From: Oryzibacter oryziterrae
GTDB lineage: Bacteria; Pseudomonadota; Alphaproteobacteria; Rhizobiales; Pleomorphomonadaceae
Length of the DNA stretch: 64,000 nt
Reading direction: 5' to 3'
Assembly (NCBI RefSeq): GCF_021864535.1
Contig: NZ_JAKJIC010000015.1
Coordinates: 57,288-121,287, forward strand
Positions within the stretch are counted from its first letter, which is position 1. The number at the start of each line of letters is the position of its first letter. Below, piece by piece: positions 28,416 through 37,090 of this stretch. The position numbers were made by a program, and so were the translations under genes. The notes under the pieces were generated by a model. The model searched no databases and was not told the DNA's origin. It worked only from the letters and a program-made list of their open reading frames with translations.

Positions 28416-28889
28416 ATGACCGATACACCGCTTGCCATCCGAGCTGCCGAGGCGGCGCCGCGCCTCAAGCCGTCCAACTATCCGGAACCCTTCTTCTCGC
28501 GCATGGGCAAGCGGGAAAAGAGGCAGCTGGGCGATCTGTTCGGCTTGAAGAACTTCGGCGTCAACCTCACGCGGCTGGCGGCGGGGGGCGAATCGGCGCT
28601 CATGCACCGGCACAGCCGGCAGGACGAGTTCGTCTATATCCTGGAGGGGCACCCGACGCTGGTGACGGACGCGGGCGAGGTGCAGCTCGAGCCGGGCATG
28701 TGCGCGGGCTTCGCAGCGGCTGGATTGGCCCATCAGCTGGTCAACCGGACGGCAGCGGATGTTGTCTATCTGGAGATCGGCGACCGGACGCCCGGGGATA
28801 GTGCCGACTATCCGGTCGATGACATTGCCGCCGCCCTCGGGGGCGACGGCAAGTGGATCTTCACCCACAAGGACGGGACGGCCTACTGA
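28416..28889 (+). CDS. Cupin domain protein
   Basis: The product is a 157-residue single-cupin protein. The first cupin motif is visible as HRHSRQDEFVYILEG (two histidines and a glutamate as metal ligands) and the second as GMCAGFAAAGLAHQLVN with the fourth ligand histidine. A short C-terminal helix and FTHKDGT follow. Members of this group are annotated variously as dioxygenases, isomerases or transcriptional ligand-binding domains, and no reaction can be assigned. It is transcribed alone behind a palindromic operator candidate and converges on the flavodiiron gene. Confidence 0.82.
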   Translation: MTDTPLAIRAAEAAPRLKPSNYPEPFFSRMGKREKRQLGDLFGLKNFGVNLTRLAAGGESALMHRHSRQDEFVYILEGHPTLVTDAGEVQLEPGMCAGFAAAGLAHQLVNRTAADVVYLEIGDRTPGDSADYPVDDIAAALGGDGKWIFTHKDGTAY

Positions 28890-28911
28890 CGCCGTCCGGA
28901 CCGTTCAGCGA

Positions 28912-30102
28912 TCAGGCGGCGACGGCGCGATCGCCGAAGTTGGCGCGCGCGATGTCGTTGGCGAGACGATCGATCTCTTCGAGCGCTTCGCCACGCGCCT
29001 TGCCCTTGATCATCACAGGCTCGAGCCAGGTGGCGTTGAGGCGCGGCAGCTGGCCCATGATCGACGCCGGCAGGTCGCCATCCCAACCGAAGGAGCCCAT
29101 CACCGCGGCAAAGCGGGTCTTGGGCGCCAGGAGGTTGATGAGGACGGCCGCGCCGGTGACGCTGGGATGCGGGTTGGACAGCACGGTGGGCGAGGCAAAG
29201 ACCACCGTCGAGGCGTCGATCAGGTGCATGGCGAACTCGCCGCTGTCGAACTCGACCACGTTGACGGGCTTGGCGTTGAGGCCGCGCATCTGCAGGGCAT
29301 CGACCAGGTGATCGACCATGGCCGCCGTGCTCTCATACATGGAGACGAAGGGGATCAGCACCGTGGGGCGCACGGCGTCAGAGGTCCAGTCGGCGTAGAG
29401 CCCGGTGATGAAGGCCGGGCGATTGTGCACCGGGCCGTGGCTCGGCGCGATATAGGTGGGCTTGAGGGGAAGCAGGCGCTCCAGTGCCGCCTTGGAGTGA
29501 GCCCGGTAGGGCATCATGATCTCGGCGTAATAGCGCTTGGCGGCCAGGGCGGCGGCCGGCTCGTCGACGGCGAAGAGCTCGGTGGTGGTGAGATGCGCGC
29601 CCATGAAATCGCAGGTGAAGACGATGCCGGCCTCGGGCACGTGGGTGATCATGGTGTCGGGCCAGTGCACCCAGGGGGTGAGCATGAAGTTCAGCGTCTT
29701 GTCGCCGAGCGACAGGCTCTGACCGTCGCTGACGCCGATGAAGGCGTCGCGCTCGACCGGCAGCGTATCCATGATGAAGCGGCGGCACTTGGCGTTGGTG
29801 ACCACCTTGGCTTCGGGATAATGCTGCAGGATCAGGGGAATGGAGCCGGAATGATCCTGTTCGGCGTGATTGGCGACGACATAGTCGAGCTTTTCGATGC
29901 CGAGCGCCTTGAGCGCGGCAATCAGGGACTCGCCCTTGACCGGCAGGACGGTGTCGATCAAGGCCGTCTTCTCGCTGCCTATGACAAGATAGGCGTTGTA
30001 GGTGGTGCCGTCGGGCAGCGGGACCAGTTCGTCGAACAGCTTGCGGTCCCAATGCAGGGCGCGCAGGGAATAGACCCCGTTGGTGATTTGGGCGGCGATC
30101 AT
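28912..30102 (-). CDS. FprA-family flavodiiron protein
   Basis: The product is a 396-residue A-type flavoprotein with a metallo-beta-lactamase-like diiron domain and a C-terminal flavodoxin domain. Diiron ligands appear in NHAEQDHSGS (H-x-E-x-D-H), DFMGAH and SHGPVHNR. The FMN-binding loop lies in the PFVSMYESTAAM segment. Such proteins reduce O2 or NO to water or N2O. The ATG at 30102 with upstream GGAG starts the family N-terminus. No rubredoxin or reductase gene is adjacent, so its electron donor must be encoded elsewhere. Confidence 0.92.
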   Translation of the reverse strand: MIAAQITNGVYSLRALHWDRKLFDELVPLPDGTTYNAYLVIGSEKTALIDTVLPVKGESLIAALKALGIEKLDYVVANHAEQDHSGSIPLILQHYPEAKVVTNAKCRRFIMDTLPVERDAFIGVSDGQSLSLGDKTLNFMLTPWVHWPDTMITHVPEAGIVFTCDFMGAHLTTTELFAVDEPAAALAAKRYYAEIMMPYRAHSKAALERLLPLKPTYIAPSHGPVHNRPAFITGLYADWTSDAVRPTVLIPFVSMYESTAAMVDHLVDALQMRGLNAKPVNVVEFDSGEFAMHLIDASTVVFASPTVLSNPHPSVTGAAVLINLLAPKTRFAAVMGSFGWDGDLPASIMGQLPRLNATWLEPVMIKGKARGEALEEIDRLANDIARANFGDRAVAA

Positions 30103-30403
30103 CTGTTGTCTCCGTGAGGCGGCAGGTGGGAGGTCCATCCTGCCGGGTAGCGGCGCGCCGCCGAATGACGGCGCAGCCTTGGAACGAACGTTCCGAGGGC
30201 CCAAGCGCCGGGACACGATCCTCACCCCCATTCGGGCCCAGCACGGCGCAAGTGTCCTGAACATGAGGACTAGGCGCACCATTCCGGCGGCACAAGTCCG
30301 AAGAAACTCTGAGTTCTGCATGTTTTGCCGGGCAAGGGCTTCTCAAATCCGGCGTTTCCGGGCTCTTGACGGGCCGCGCCATGCGCCCTATCCCGTTGTT
30401 CCC
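30103..30403. other. Divergent 301-bp region between fprA and a HAD gene
   Basis: No gene is seen. It should hold promoters in both directions. GGAACG-aa-CGTTCC at 30181-30194 is a small inverted repeat, 79 bases from the flavodiiron start, and could be an operator. Confidence 0.45.
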
Positions 30404-31267
30404 ATGCAAAACGTGAACCTGATCCCCGGCCTTTCGGCCATCGCCGCCAACTACGATGGCATCATCTGCGACGTGTGGGGCGTGCTGCACAATGGCGTGA
30501 TCGGCTATGAAGCCGCCGCCGTGGCGCTCGCCCGCTTCAAGGCCGAAGGCAAGGCCGTCGTGCTGCTCACCAACGCGCCGCGCCCGGCCGCGGACGTGGC
30601 CACCATCATCAAGCGCTTCGGCATCGAAGCGGAGTCCTATGACGCCATCGTCACCTCGGGCGATGTGTGCCGGACGCTGCTGTCGCGCGAGCCCAAGAAG
30701 AAGGCCTTTCACCTCGGCCCGAGCCGCGATCTCGGCCTGTTCGAGGGGCTGGACCTGACGCTCGTCGACGAGGAAGAGGCCGAGTATGTGGTGGTCACCG
30801 GCCTCTTCGACGACGACACGGAGACGGCGGAAGACTATCGCAGCATGCTGACCCGCTTCGCCTTCCGGGGGCTGACGCTCTATTGCGCCAACCCGGACGT
30901 GGTGGTGGAGCGAGGCCATCGGCTGGTTTATTGCGCCGGCGCGCTGGCCCAGCTCTATGACGAGCTCGGCGGCAAGGTGGTGACGGTGGGCAAGCCGTAC
31001 AAGCCGGTCTATGACGCGGCGCTGGAGACTCTGGCGACGGTGGCCGGCGGTGCCGTGCCGATCCGCCGGGTGCTCGCCATCGGCGACGCGCTGCCGACGG
31101 ACGTGAAAGGCGCCTGGGGCCAGGGCATCGACGTGCTGATGGTGACGGCGGGCATTCACGCCGCCGATTTCGGCGATCCGGACCGGCCCGACCTTGGCCT
31201 GCTCGCCAAGCGTCTCGCCGTCGAGGGCCTGACGATCCAGGCCGCCATTCCGCGACTGGCCTGGTGA
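30404..31267 (+). CDS. TIGR01459-family HAD-type hydrolase
   Basis: The product is a 287-residue HAD hydrolase of the class IIA, NagD-like type typical of alphaproteobacteria. Motif I is CDVWGVLHNG, motif II VLLTNAPRPA, motif III lysine VGKPYKPVY and motif IV AIGDALPTDVKGA. A large C2-type cap lies between motifs II and III. The start at 30404 begins MQNVNLIPGLS, as in relatives. It probably dephosphorylates a small metabolite, which is unknown. It converges on the DMT transporter gene ten bases downstream. Confidence 0.9.
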   Translation: MQNVNLIPGLSAIAANYDGIICDVWGVLHNGVIGYEAAAVALARFKAEGKAVVLLTNAPRPAADVATIIKRFGIEAESYDAIVTSGDVCRTLLSREPKKKAFHLGPSRDLGLFEGLDLTLVDEEEAEYVVVTGLFDDDTETAEDYRSMLTRFAFRGLTLYCANPDVVVERGHRLVYCAGALAQLYDELGGKVVTVGKPYKPVYDAALETLATVAGGAVPIRRVLAIGDALPTDVKGAWGQGIDVLMVTAGIHAADFGDPDRPDLGLLAKRLAVEGLTIQAAIPRLAW

Positions 31268-31277
31268 GACGGACCGA

Positions 31278-31299
31278 TCAGGCGGGCTTGCCCGCCTGA
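31278..31299. terminator. Hairpin at the convergent HAD/DMT gene ends
   Basis: TCAGGCGGGC and GCCCGCCTGA form a perfect 10-bp stem with a TT loop. It overlaps the last codons of the DMT gene and lies just after the HAD gene stop, so it may serve both directions. No U-tract is present. Confidence 0.35.
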
Positions 31300-32150
31300 C
31301 CGCGCATGACCGTGAGGCAGGCGGCGACAATCAGCACCGTTCCGGCGAGGGTCCACAGCGTGGGGATCTCGTTGAAGAAGACGATGCCGAAGGCGGATGC
31401 CCAGAGAAAACCGGTGAACTCAAGCGGCGCCAGCACATTGGCGCCGGCGCGGGCATAGGCGCGGGTGAACATCAGATGCCCGAGCGTGCCGAGCGCGCCC
31501 GACAGCACAAGCCAGAGACTGTCGACCGCCGACGGCAAGGTGAAACGGGCGATGCCGAAGGGCAGCGCAAAGAGCGTGATCATGATGTTCTGTGCGATGA
31601 TCATGGTCAGCACCGGATCGCGGGCGCTGTCGCGACGGATCAGAATGGTGCCGGTGGCGTAGGTGACCGACGCGGCAATGGCCGTGGCATAGCCGATCAG
31701 CGGCCCGGTCTCGGCGCCGGAGAACCGCCCGCCCATCATCACGACAATCCCGAGGAAGCCGACAACGGTGGCGGCAAGCGCGCGCGGGGAGATCGGCTCA
31801 CCGAGCAGCAGCGCCGAGCCGAACACCAGGAAGAAGGGCGCCGTGAAGGTGAGCGCCACGGTCTGGGCCAACGGCAGATATTGCAAGGTGATGAAGAACA
31901 GCGTGGCCGTCGCCAGCATGCACAGGCTGCGCAAGGCGGCCCGCTTCAGCGCCGCCACCGACGGCCAGACGCTGCGGTCGCCGATCAGCGCCAGAAGCGA
32001 GAAGGCGAGCCCGGTCAAATAGCGCATGAACACGACGAACAGCACCGGCACCGCAATGCTGGCCTGTTTGACGATGGCGTCCATGGCCGAGAAAATGGCG
32101 ATGGCCAGAAGAGCAAGGCCAATGGCCTTGCGGGCGGCGGATTGGGTCAC
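31278..32150 (-). CDS. DMT superfamily (EamA) transporter
   Basis: The product is a 290-residue transporter with ten predicted membrane helices in two EamA repeats. The first has LALLAIAIFSAMDAIVKQ and QYLPLAQTVALTFTAPFF; the second has the matching AGANVLAPLEFTGFLWA near its end. Family members export amino acids, nucleosides or drugs; the substrate is unknown. The GTG start at 32150 overlaps the GNAT gene stop by four bases, which identifies it over the longer frame reaching 32279. Confidence 0.9.
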   Translation of the reverse strand: MTQSAARKAIGLALLAIAIFSAMDAIVKQASIAVPVLFVVFMRYLTGLAFSLLALIGDRSVWPSVAALKRAALRSLCMLATATLFFITLQYLPLAQTVALTFTAPFFLVFGSALLLGEPISPRALAATVVGFLGIVVMMGGRFSGAETGPLIGYATAIAASVTYATGTILIRRDSARDPVLTMIIAQNIMITLFALPFGIARFTLPSAVDSLWLVLSGALGTLGHLMFTRAYARAGANVLAPLEFTGFLWASAFGIVFFNEIPTLWTLAGTVLIVAACLTVMRGQAGKPA

Positions 32151-32644
32151 GGAAGCACCAGACGGTAGGCAAACTCCCAGCCATCGGTGGCGTCGGCAAG
32201 GTAGCGGACCACCGGCTGACGCGTGAAGCCGAGCTTTTCGTAGAAGCGGTGGCCGCTCAGGAAGCGGGTGTCGGTCCACAGCTTGAGCGTGGTGCCACCA
32301 TGGGCGCGCGCGAAGGCGAGGCCCTCGGCGTAGAGCGCATGGGCGAGACCGCTGCCGCGCATGGCGCTGTCCACATAGACCTTGTTGATCTCGAAGACGC
32401 CGTCGCCGTCCTTGCAGGAAATGGCGAAGGAGCCGACCAGCAGGCCGTCCTGCTCGGCGACGAAGAATTCGCCATTGCGGTGGCGATAGTGGGAGGCGAC
32501 GGCGGCCAGTTCGGGAAACTCGGCCAGCACGAAGGGGCAGCCGGGATATTCGCCGAAGACGCGTGCAATCAAGGCGGCCACCGCCGGGCCGTCGCTGTCG
32601 GCGCCGGGCCGGATCGCGGGGGGATCAATGGGCATGACTGTCAC
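32147..32644 (-). CDS. GNAT family N-acetyltransferase
   Basis: The product is a 165-residue GNAT enzyme with the acetyl-CoA loop VDSAMRGSGLAHALYAEG and the C-terminal FYEKLGFTR. Starts at 32644 and 32635 are both possible. It overlaps its neighbours by four bases on each side, giving a tightly coupled trio with the secreted protein and the DMT transporter. The substrate is unknown; a metabolite that the transporter exports is an attractive but untested idea. Confidence 0.85.
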   Translation of the reverse strand: MTVMPIDPPAIRPGADSDGPAVAALIARVFGEYPGCPFVLAEFPELAAVASHYRHRNGEFFVAEQDGLLVGSFAISCKDGDGVFEINKVYVDSAMRGSGLAHALYAEGLAFARAHGGTTLKLWTDTRFLSGHRFYEKLGFTRQPVVRYLADATDGWEFAYRLVLP

Positions 32645-33324
32645 TGGGCCGGGGCGGCCGGAGCTGGCGCGGGAGCTGCTGGCGCGGGTGTCGCAGGCTC
32701 AGCGGGGACCGGGGCGACGGGAGCCGGGGCGGCCGGCTTCGGCGCCAGCGAGGCCGTGATGGTGAAGGGCAGCTCGAAATTGCCCGACTTGGTGGAGTTC
32801 TTGTCGTGCAGCGTCGTCACCAGCACATAATCGCCGGGTTTCAGGCCCTTGAAGCGATAGACGATGAAGACCTGGAATTCCTTGTTGCGTCGGCGCGACG
32901 TCATGTCGAGCGAGGCAAACCCGGCCTGCGAATGCAGGATCTGGCCCTTGGGCGTGCGCAACTCGAAATCGGCACTGAAGTCGATCTTGAACAGATCGTC
33001 CTGCTTGCCGAAGCCGTAGCCGAAGGGCTCGGCATAGACGAGCATGGGCTCGTCGGGAGCGAAGAGCGAGTTGGGACGCGAATCATAGATGCCGAAGCCG
33101 GCCGGCCGGTCGGTGACGAAAAGCGCTTCGGAGAAGGACAGCGGCGCAGCGTCCCAGGCCTGGTTGAAGGCGTCCTCGATTGCCGCAAGTGCCTGGATGG
33201 GCCGGCCGGCGGCCAGCTCGCTCTCGGCGGTGGTGGCGTCGTCCAGGATCGGACCGGCGACAGCGGCGGAGGAGCACAGGACGGTTGCGAGAGCAAGCGA
33301 GCGGAGGACGCCTACCGGAAACAT
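32641..33324 (-). CDS. Secreted protein of unknown function with Ala/Pro-rich tail
   Basis: I do not recognise this 227-residue protein. It has a signal peptide (about residues 1-23, cleavage near AVAG), a globular domain of about 165 residues with PNSLFAPDEPMLVYAEPFGYGF and an apparent beta-sandwich pattern, and a 35-residue tail of alternating alanine and proline. The tail could span peptidoglycan or tether the protein. The start at 33324 opens the signal peptide. It is the first gene of a coupled trio with a GNAT enzyme and a DMT exporter. Confidence 0.75.
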   Translation of the reverse strand: MFPVGVLRSLALATVLCSSAAVAGPILDDATTAESELAAGRPIQALAAIEDAFNQAWDAAPLSFSEALFVTDRPAGFGIYDSRPNSLFAPDEPMLVYAEPFGYGFGKQDDLFKIDFSADFELRTPKGQILHSQAGFASLDMTSRRRNKEFQVFIVYRFKGLKPGDYVLVTTLHDKNSTKSGNFELPFTITASLAPKPAAPAPVAPVPAEPATPAPAAPAPAPAAPAQ

Positions 33325-33579
33325 TGCGCCTAATCCTTCATACCAACGCGCCGGACTGCCGAAGCAACGGCTCGTTGAAGTCATTCGGAACGAAAGCAAG
33401 GGGTCGATCCCGCTCCTCGCCGGGGACGCCGGAGGGCCGCCCCACGAAGATCAAACCCGGGCGTTCGCGCAAATCCTCGGCGAAAACCGCAAGTGTCTGT
33501 GAACCCCGCTTCACACGGGGCCGATCTTACTGATCTTCAGGGCTTTTCCAAGTCATCGCAAGCGACCGGGACAAATTAT

Positions 33580-34923
33580 TCATGCCACGGCCGATGCTGC
33601 GCCGTCCCCCTGGTTCTGGCGCTTGCGGTAAATGGTCGACGGGCTGATCTCCAGCGCGGCGGCGGCCTTGGCGATGTTGCCGTCGAAGGCAGCGATGGCC
33701 TCTTCGATGAGGCGCGCCTCTTCCATCCACAACGGACGGATGTCGGCGGGCGACGGGCGACGGGAGTCCGAGTGAACAGCGGGAGCGTGGATGGCCCGCA
33801 TGTCGCTGAGGAGCGGAGCCACCATTTCGGCGGTGATGAGATCGCCGTCAAACCGGCGGGCGAGTGACTCGATGAACGCCTTGAGTTCACCGACATCGCC
33901 GGGCCAGTCATGGCCGGTGAGCAACTGGGTGGCCGAACCGGAGATGCGCGTCAGACGCGAGCCGGCCTCGCGGGCCGCCTGGCGCAGCAATCCTTCGACC
34001 AGAAGCGGCAGGTCGTCGGCGCGATCGTCAAGCGACGGCGCGTTGATCATCAGCACGTTGAGGCGGAAGAACAGGTCCGACTTCAGCCCCTTGGGGCCGC
34101 GCAGATCGGTCAGCGCGTGGCTCGAGCTCGCGATGATGCGGACCGACAGGCGACGCGAGCGATCGACGTCGGCAATCTCGGAGGTGTCGAAGAAGCGGGT
34201 CAGCGCGTTCTGGGCGGCCTCCGGCAGGAAGCCGACGTCTTCAAGAAAAAGCGTGCCGCCGTCGGCACGGTCGAGCGCACCGTTGGGCCGGGTGAGCTCG
34301 GCCACCAGATCGGACGGCGTGCCATCCTTGCAATCCAGCGTGACGAAGGGCGCGGCCCGGCGACGGGAGCGGGCGTGAACCGCCTTTGCGATCAGGGACT
34401 TGCCACAACCGGCCGAACCGAGGATCAACACGGCGCCTTCCGACGGCGCAATGCGCTGGATCTGGTCGAACAGCGCCTGCATGCTGGGGGAGCGGCCGAT
34501 CAGCCCCTCGAACTCATTGTGAACCGCCAGCTTGACCTCGACGAACTGGCGTTCGATGCGGCGGGCGAAGGCCGGGCCATCCAGCGGCTTGCCGATGAAA
34601 TCGGCGGCGCCGGAGCGGACGCAGGCGACGGCGTCCTGCACGCGATCGGCGGCACCGAGCGCGTAGGCGACGACCATGGGCGTGCGATCGATGAGCGCGG
34701 AGAAGCCGGCGGGACCGCCGACGGTATCGAGATCGACCGCCACCGCGTCAAAGGCGCGCTCGGCCATCATGGCGCGGGCAGCGTCGGGCTCGGCAGTCTC
34801 CATGATCATCATGGGGCGGGCAATGCGGGCCTCAAGCGCAGAGCGCAGCAGACGACGTGCGTCAGGGTCTTCGTCCACAAGCAGAAGCCTGATTGTCGAA
34901 GAGCTAGGCTGGGCGAGACCCAT
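33580..34923 (-). CDS. NtrC-like regulator with AAA+ and Fis-type domains but no GAFTGA
   Basis: The 447-residue protein has a receiver domain (acidic pocket Asp17/Asp19, probable phosphoacceptor Asp64, Lys112 in GKPLD), an AAA+ domain (Walker A GSAGCGKS at about 169-176, Walker B GGTLFLEDVG at about 222-231), and a C-terminal Fis-type helix-turn-helix ending NIAKAAAALEISPSTIYRKRQ. The GAFTGA loop that contacts sigma-54, expected near residues 210-217, is replaced by TRPNGAL. It may therefore act with sigma-70 or as a repressor. The start at 34923 begins the receiver domain; the open frame runs on to 35295. Targets are unknown. Confidence 0.85.
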   Translation of the reverse strand: MGLAQPSSSTIRLLLVDEDPDARRLLRSALEARIARPMMIMETAEPDAARAMMAERAFDAVAVDLDTVGGPAGFSALIDRTPMVVAYALGAADRVQDAVACVRSGAADFIGKPLDGPAFARRIERQFVEVKLAVHNEFEGLIGRSPSMQALFDQIQRIAPSEGAVLILGSAGCGKSLIAKAVHARSRRRAAPFVTLDCKDGTPSDLVAELTRPNGALDRADGGTLFLEDVGFLPEAAQNALTRFFDTSEIADVDRSRRLSVRIIASSSHALTDLRGPKGLKSDLFFRLNVLMINAPSLDDRADDLPLLVEGLLRQAAREAGSRLTRISGSATQLLTGHDWPGDVGELKAFIESLARRFDGDLITAEMVAPLLSDMRAIHAPAVHSDSRRPSPADIRPLWMEEARLIEEAIAAFDGNIAKAAAALEISPSTIYRKRQNQGDGAASAVA

Positions 34924-35041
34924 CGATACGCAATCCTTGCAAGGCGACCTGCGGATTCCTTCCGCACTGGCTTCGACCTTGGCCCAATCATGGTAAACAA
35001 TCGGTTGACGCCAGGGCTTGCGAGGATGGGTAAGTGATCGG

Positions 35042-35063
35042 CCCGACCGGATTTCCGGTCGGG
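35042..35063. terminator. Hairpin after the copper-chaperone-like gene
   Basis: CCCGACCGG and CCGGTCGGG form a perfect 9-bp stem with an ATTT loop, nine bases past the stop of the minus-strand gene at 35073. There is no clear U-tract. Confidence 0.45.
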
Positions 35064-35072
35064 GCGTCCTGG

Positions 35073-35267
35073 TCAGGCGGCGACGTCGTAGCCGGCAGCC
35101 TCGATGGCCTCGGAGATGGCCTTGCTGTCCTTGTCGGTCTCGACGTTGACGCGGCCCGTGGGCAGATCGATGGTGACGGCCGCATTGGGGTCGACGCGCT
35201 TGATCGCCTTTTCGACGGTGCCGGCGCAGCCGCCGCACATCATGCCTTCCACCTTGAGTTCGATCAT
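35073..35267 (-). CDS. Heavy-metal-associated (CopZ-like) small metallochaperone
   Basis: The product is a 64-residue ferredoxin-fold HMA-domain protein. The metal-binding CxxC is in VEGMMCGGCAGTVEKA (Cys11, Cys14), followed by the usual VNVETDKDSKAISEAIEAAGYDV. The ATG at 35267 follows CAGGAGCG. Such proteins carry Cu(I) to CopA-type ATPases or to cuproenzymes. No copper ATPase is nearby, so its partner lies elsewhere; the cox assembly factors in this window are one possible destination. Confidence 0.88.
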   Translation of the reverse strand: MIELKVEGMMCGGCAGTVEKAIKRVDPNAAVTIDLPTGRVNVETDKDSKAISEAIEAAGYDVAA

Positions 35268-35495
35268 CTTTCGCTCCTGTGCGTGCTCGCGGCACATTCC
35301 GGCCGTGGGTTGACGGTCTCCGTCGGGCGCCTTGCGTGTCCTAGAAGATGCGAGCCTTGGCCCATGCGGTCAAGTCGTGACAACACAATGTGAAAATTCA
35401 TCTGGGCAAACCTCTGTCGCCCCGTCGCTTCTGTGCACAAAAACGATCACAATCACGTTGATTCGCGTGCCCCCTGTTCCGGAGTCCATCGGCCG

Positions 35496-36878
35496 ATGAG
35501 CCGCACGAACTCGATTTTGATCCTGATCGCCATGGTCGTTACCGCCGGGTCCCTGGCGGTGGTGCTGGATGTGCAGTTCGGCTTTCCGCTGGCGCAAGCG
35601 GCGACGCTCGGTCTCGGCTTTCTGTTCGTGCTGCTGCTGGCGCAACAACTGGCCGAGCGCCGCAAGGACCGGCAGTGGCTGGAAACGCGGATCGATGAGA
35701 TTTCGGCTGTGGCCGGCGACAGCAATACCGAGATCGCCAAGCTTTCGAGCCGCCTGACCCGGCTTGAGCAAACGCTCGCCCTGCGCGTGCGGGAAGAGAA
35801 CGAGCCGCTGGCTGCCGAGGTCGAGGTGGTGGGGCATCTCCTCAAGCAGGTAGCCGAGGGTCTTGCAGAACTCGAGACGCAGGTGGAGCGCAAGGTCGGG
35901 GATCTCAGCGCACGGGCCGATGCGATGGCGGCGCGACAGACGGCGATGATGCCGCCCGAGCCCAGCCGGGCAGAACGCGAACCGCGCCGCGCAGAGCCCT
36001 ATCCCATGCGCCAGCCGGAGAGCCCGGCGCAGTCCATGCAGAGCAGCGCGCTGTTCGTCACCGATACGCCCAAGGTGCCGAGCGCCTTCGGCCGCGAAGT
36101 GGAAAAGCTCATTCGCAGCGAGGCGATCGAGCTGCATCTGCAACCGATCGTGACACTGCCGCAGCGCAAGGTGCGCTATTACGAGGTGCTGACGCGGCTC
36201 AAGGGCGCGGACGGGCTGATCAACGCGGCCGAGTTCATTCCGGCGGCGATCGAGCAGCGGGCGATCGCCAAGCTCGACACGTTCCAGGTGATCCGCTCGT
36301 TCCAGATCCTGAAGCGACTGACACAGCGCAACAGCGAAGTGGGCCTGTTCGTCAATCTTGCCACCGAGAGCCTGTCTTCTTCGGGCTTCTTCCGCGAGTT
36401 CCAGAGCTTCCTGTCGCAGAACAAGGCCGTTGCCGATCTGGTGCTGTTCGAATTGAGCCAGAGCGCGATGCGCGACATCGGCCCGCTGGAGATGGAGAGC
36501 CTGAAGGCGATCGCCGACATGGGCTATCGCTTCTCGCTCGACGGCGTGTCCGACTTCCGCATGGACTTCCGCCGACTGTCCGACCTCGGCTTCCGCATGG
36601 TGAAGGTCAACGCCGAGCGCCTGCTCGGGCGCCAGCCGGTGGTGACCGGCGACATCCATCTGGAGGACATGGCCGGCCACATGCAGCGGCAGGGCCTGAC
36701 GCTGATCGTCGACAAGGTGGAACAGGAAGGCCAGGTCATCGACCTGCTCGACTACAACATCACGCTGGCGCAAGGCTTCCTGTTCTCTGCACCCCGCCAG
36801 GTCCGCCCCGAAGTGCTGGGTGCCGCCGCTCCGGCCGCGCCGGTGACGAGCGGACGTCAGGCAGCGAACCTGCGCTGA
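35496..36878 (+). CDS. Degenerate EAL-domain membrane protein, TipF-like
   Basis: The 460-residue protein has two closely spaced transmembrane helices (about residues 7-27 and 33-53), a coiled coil (about 60-150), a proline/arginine-rich linker and a C-terminal EAL domain (about 200-435). The catalytic signatures are degraded: EVL for EAL, ELSQS for ELTES, LDGVSD for DDFG and VEQEG for VAEGV. Activity is unlikely and c-di-GMP sensing is more plausible. This architecture matches alphaproteobacterial TipF, which positions the flagellum in Caulobacter. The start at 35496 is set by the first helix. Identity with TipF is inferred from architecture. Confidence 0.75.
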   Translation: MSRTNSILILIAMVVTAGSLAVVLDVQFGFPLAQAATLGLGFLFVLLLAQQLAERRKDRQWLETRIDEISAVAGDSNTEIAKLSSRLTRLEQTLALRVREENEPLAAEVEVVGHLLKQVAEGLAELETQVERKVGDLSARADAMAARQTAMMPPEPSRAEREPRRAEPYPMRQPESPAQSMQSSALFVTDTPKVPSAFGREVEKLIRSEAIELHLQPIVTLPQRKVRYYEVLTRLKGADGLINAAEFIPAAIEQRAIAKLDTFQVIRSFQILKRLTQRNSEVGLFVNLATESLSSSGFFREFQSFLSQNKAVADLVLFELSQSAMRDIGPLEMESLKAIADMGYRFSLDGVSDFRMDFRRLSDLGFRMVKVNAERLLGRQPVVTGDIHLEDMAGHMQRQGLTLIVDKVEQEGQVIDLLDYNITLAQGFLFSAPRQVRPEVLGAAAPAAPVTSGRQAANLR

Positions 36879-36914
36879 TCCTGGACGGGTTCTCAGTTTC
36901 CGGACTCACTGAAC

Positions 36915-36969
36915 CACGGTCGCCATTGTCACCGTGACTTATCAGGCGAGCCTTGTCGCATTGCTCGCC
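36915..36969. other. Two small hairpins downstream of the TipF-like gene
   Basis: CACGGT/ACCGTG (36915-36920 with 36931-36936) and GGCGAGC/GCTCGCC (36945-36951 with 36963-36969) lie in the convergent gap between the TipF-like gene and the lipoprotein gene. Neither has a U-tract. Confidence 0.3.
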
Positions 36970-37032
36970 GCTGCACCAGGTGCTTCAAACACCCCCTCTT
37001 CTGCAAACAACAACGCAGTCCCAGAAAGCAGA

Positions 37033-37062
37033 AACGCCGTCCGGCTATGACCGAACGGCGTT
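37033..37062. terminator. Bidirectional terminator-like hairpin
   Basis: AACGCCGTCCGG and CCGAACGGCGTT form a 12-bp stem with one mismatch and a 6-nt loop, 28 bases past the stop of the minus-strand lipoprotein gene. A and T ends on the stem allow use in either direction. Confidence 0.6.
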
Positions 37063-37090
37063 GCTTGAAATTGGGATTTCAGCGCTGCGC

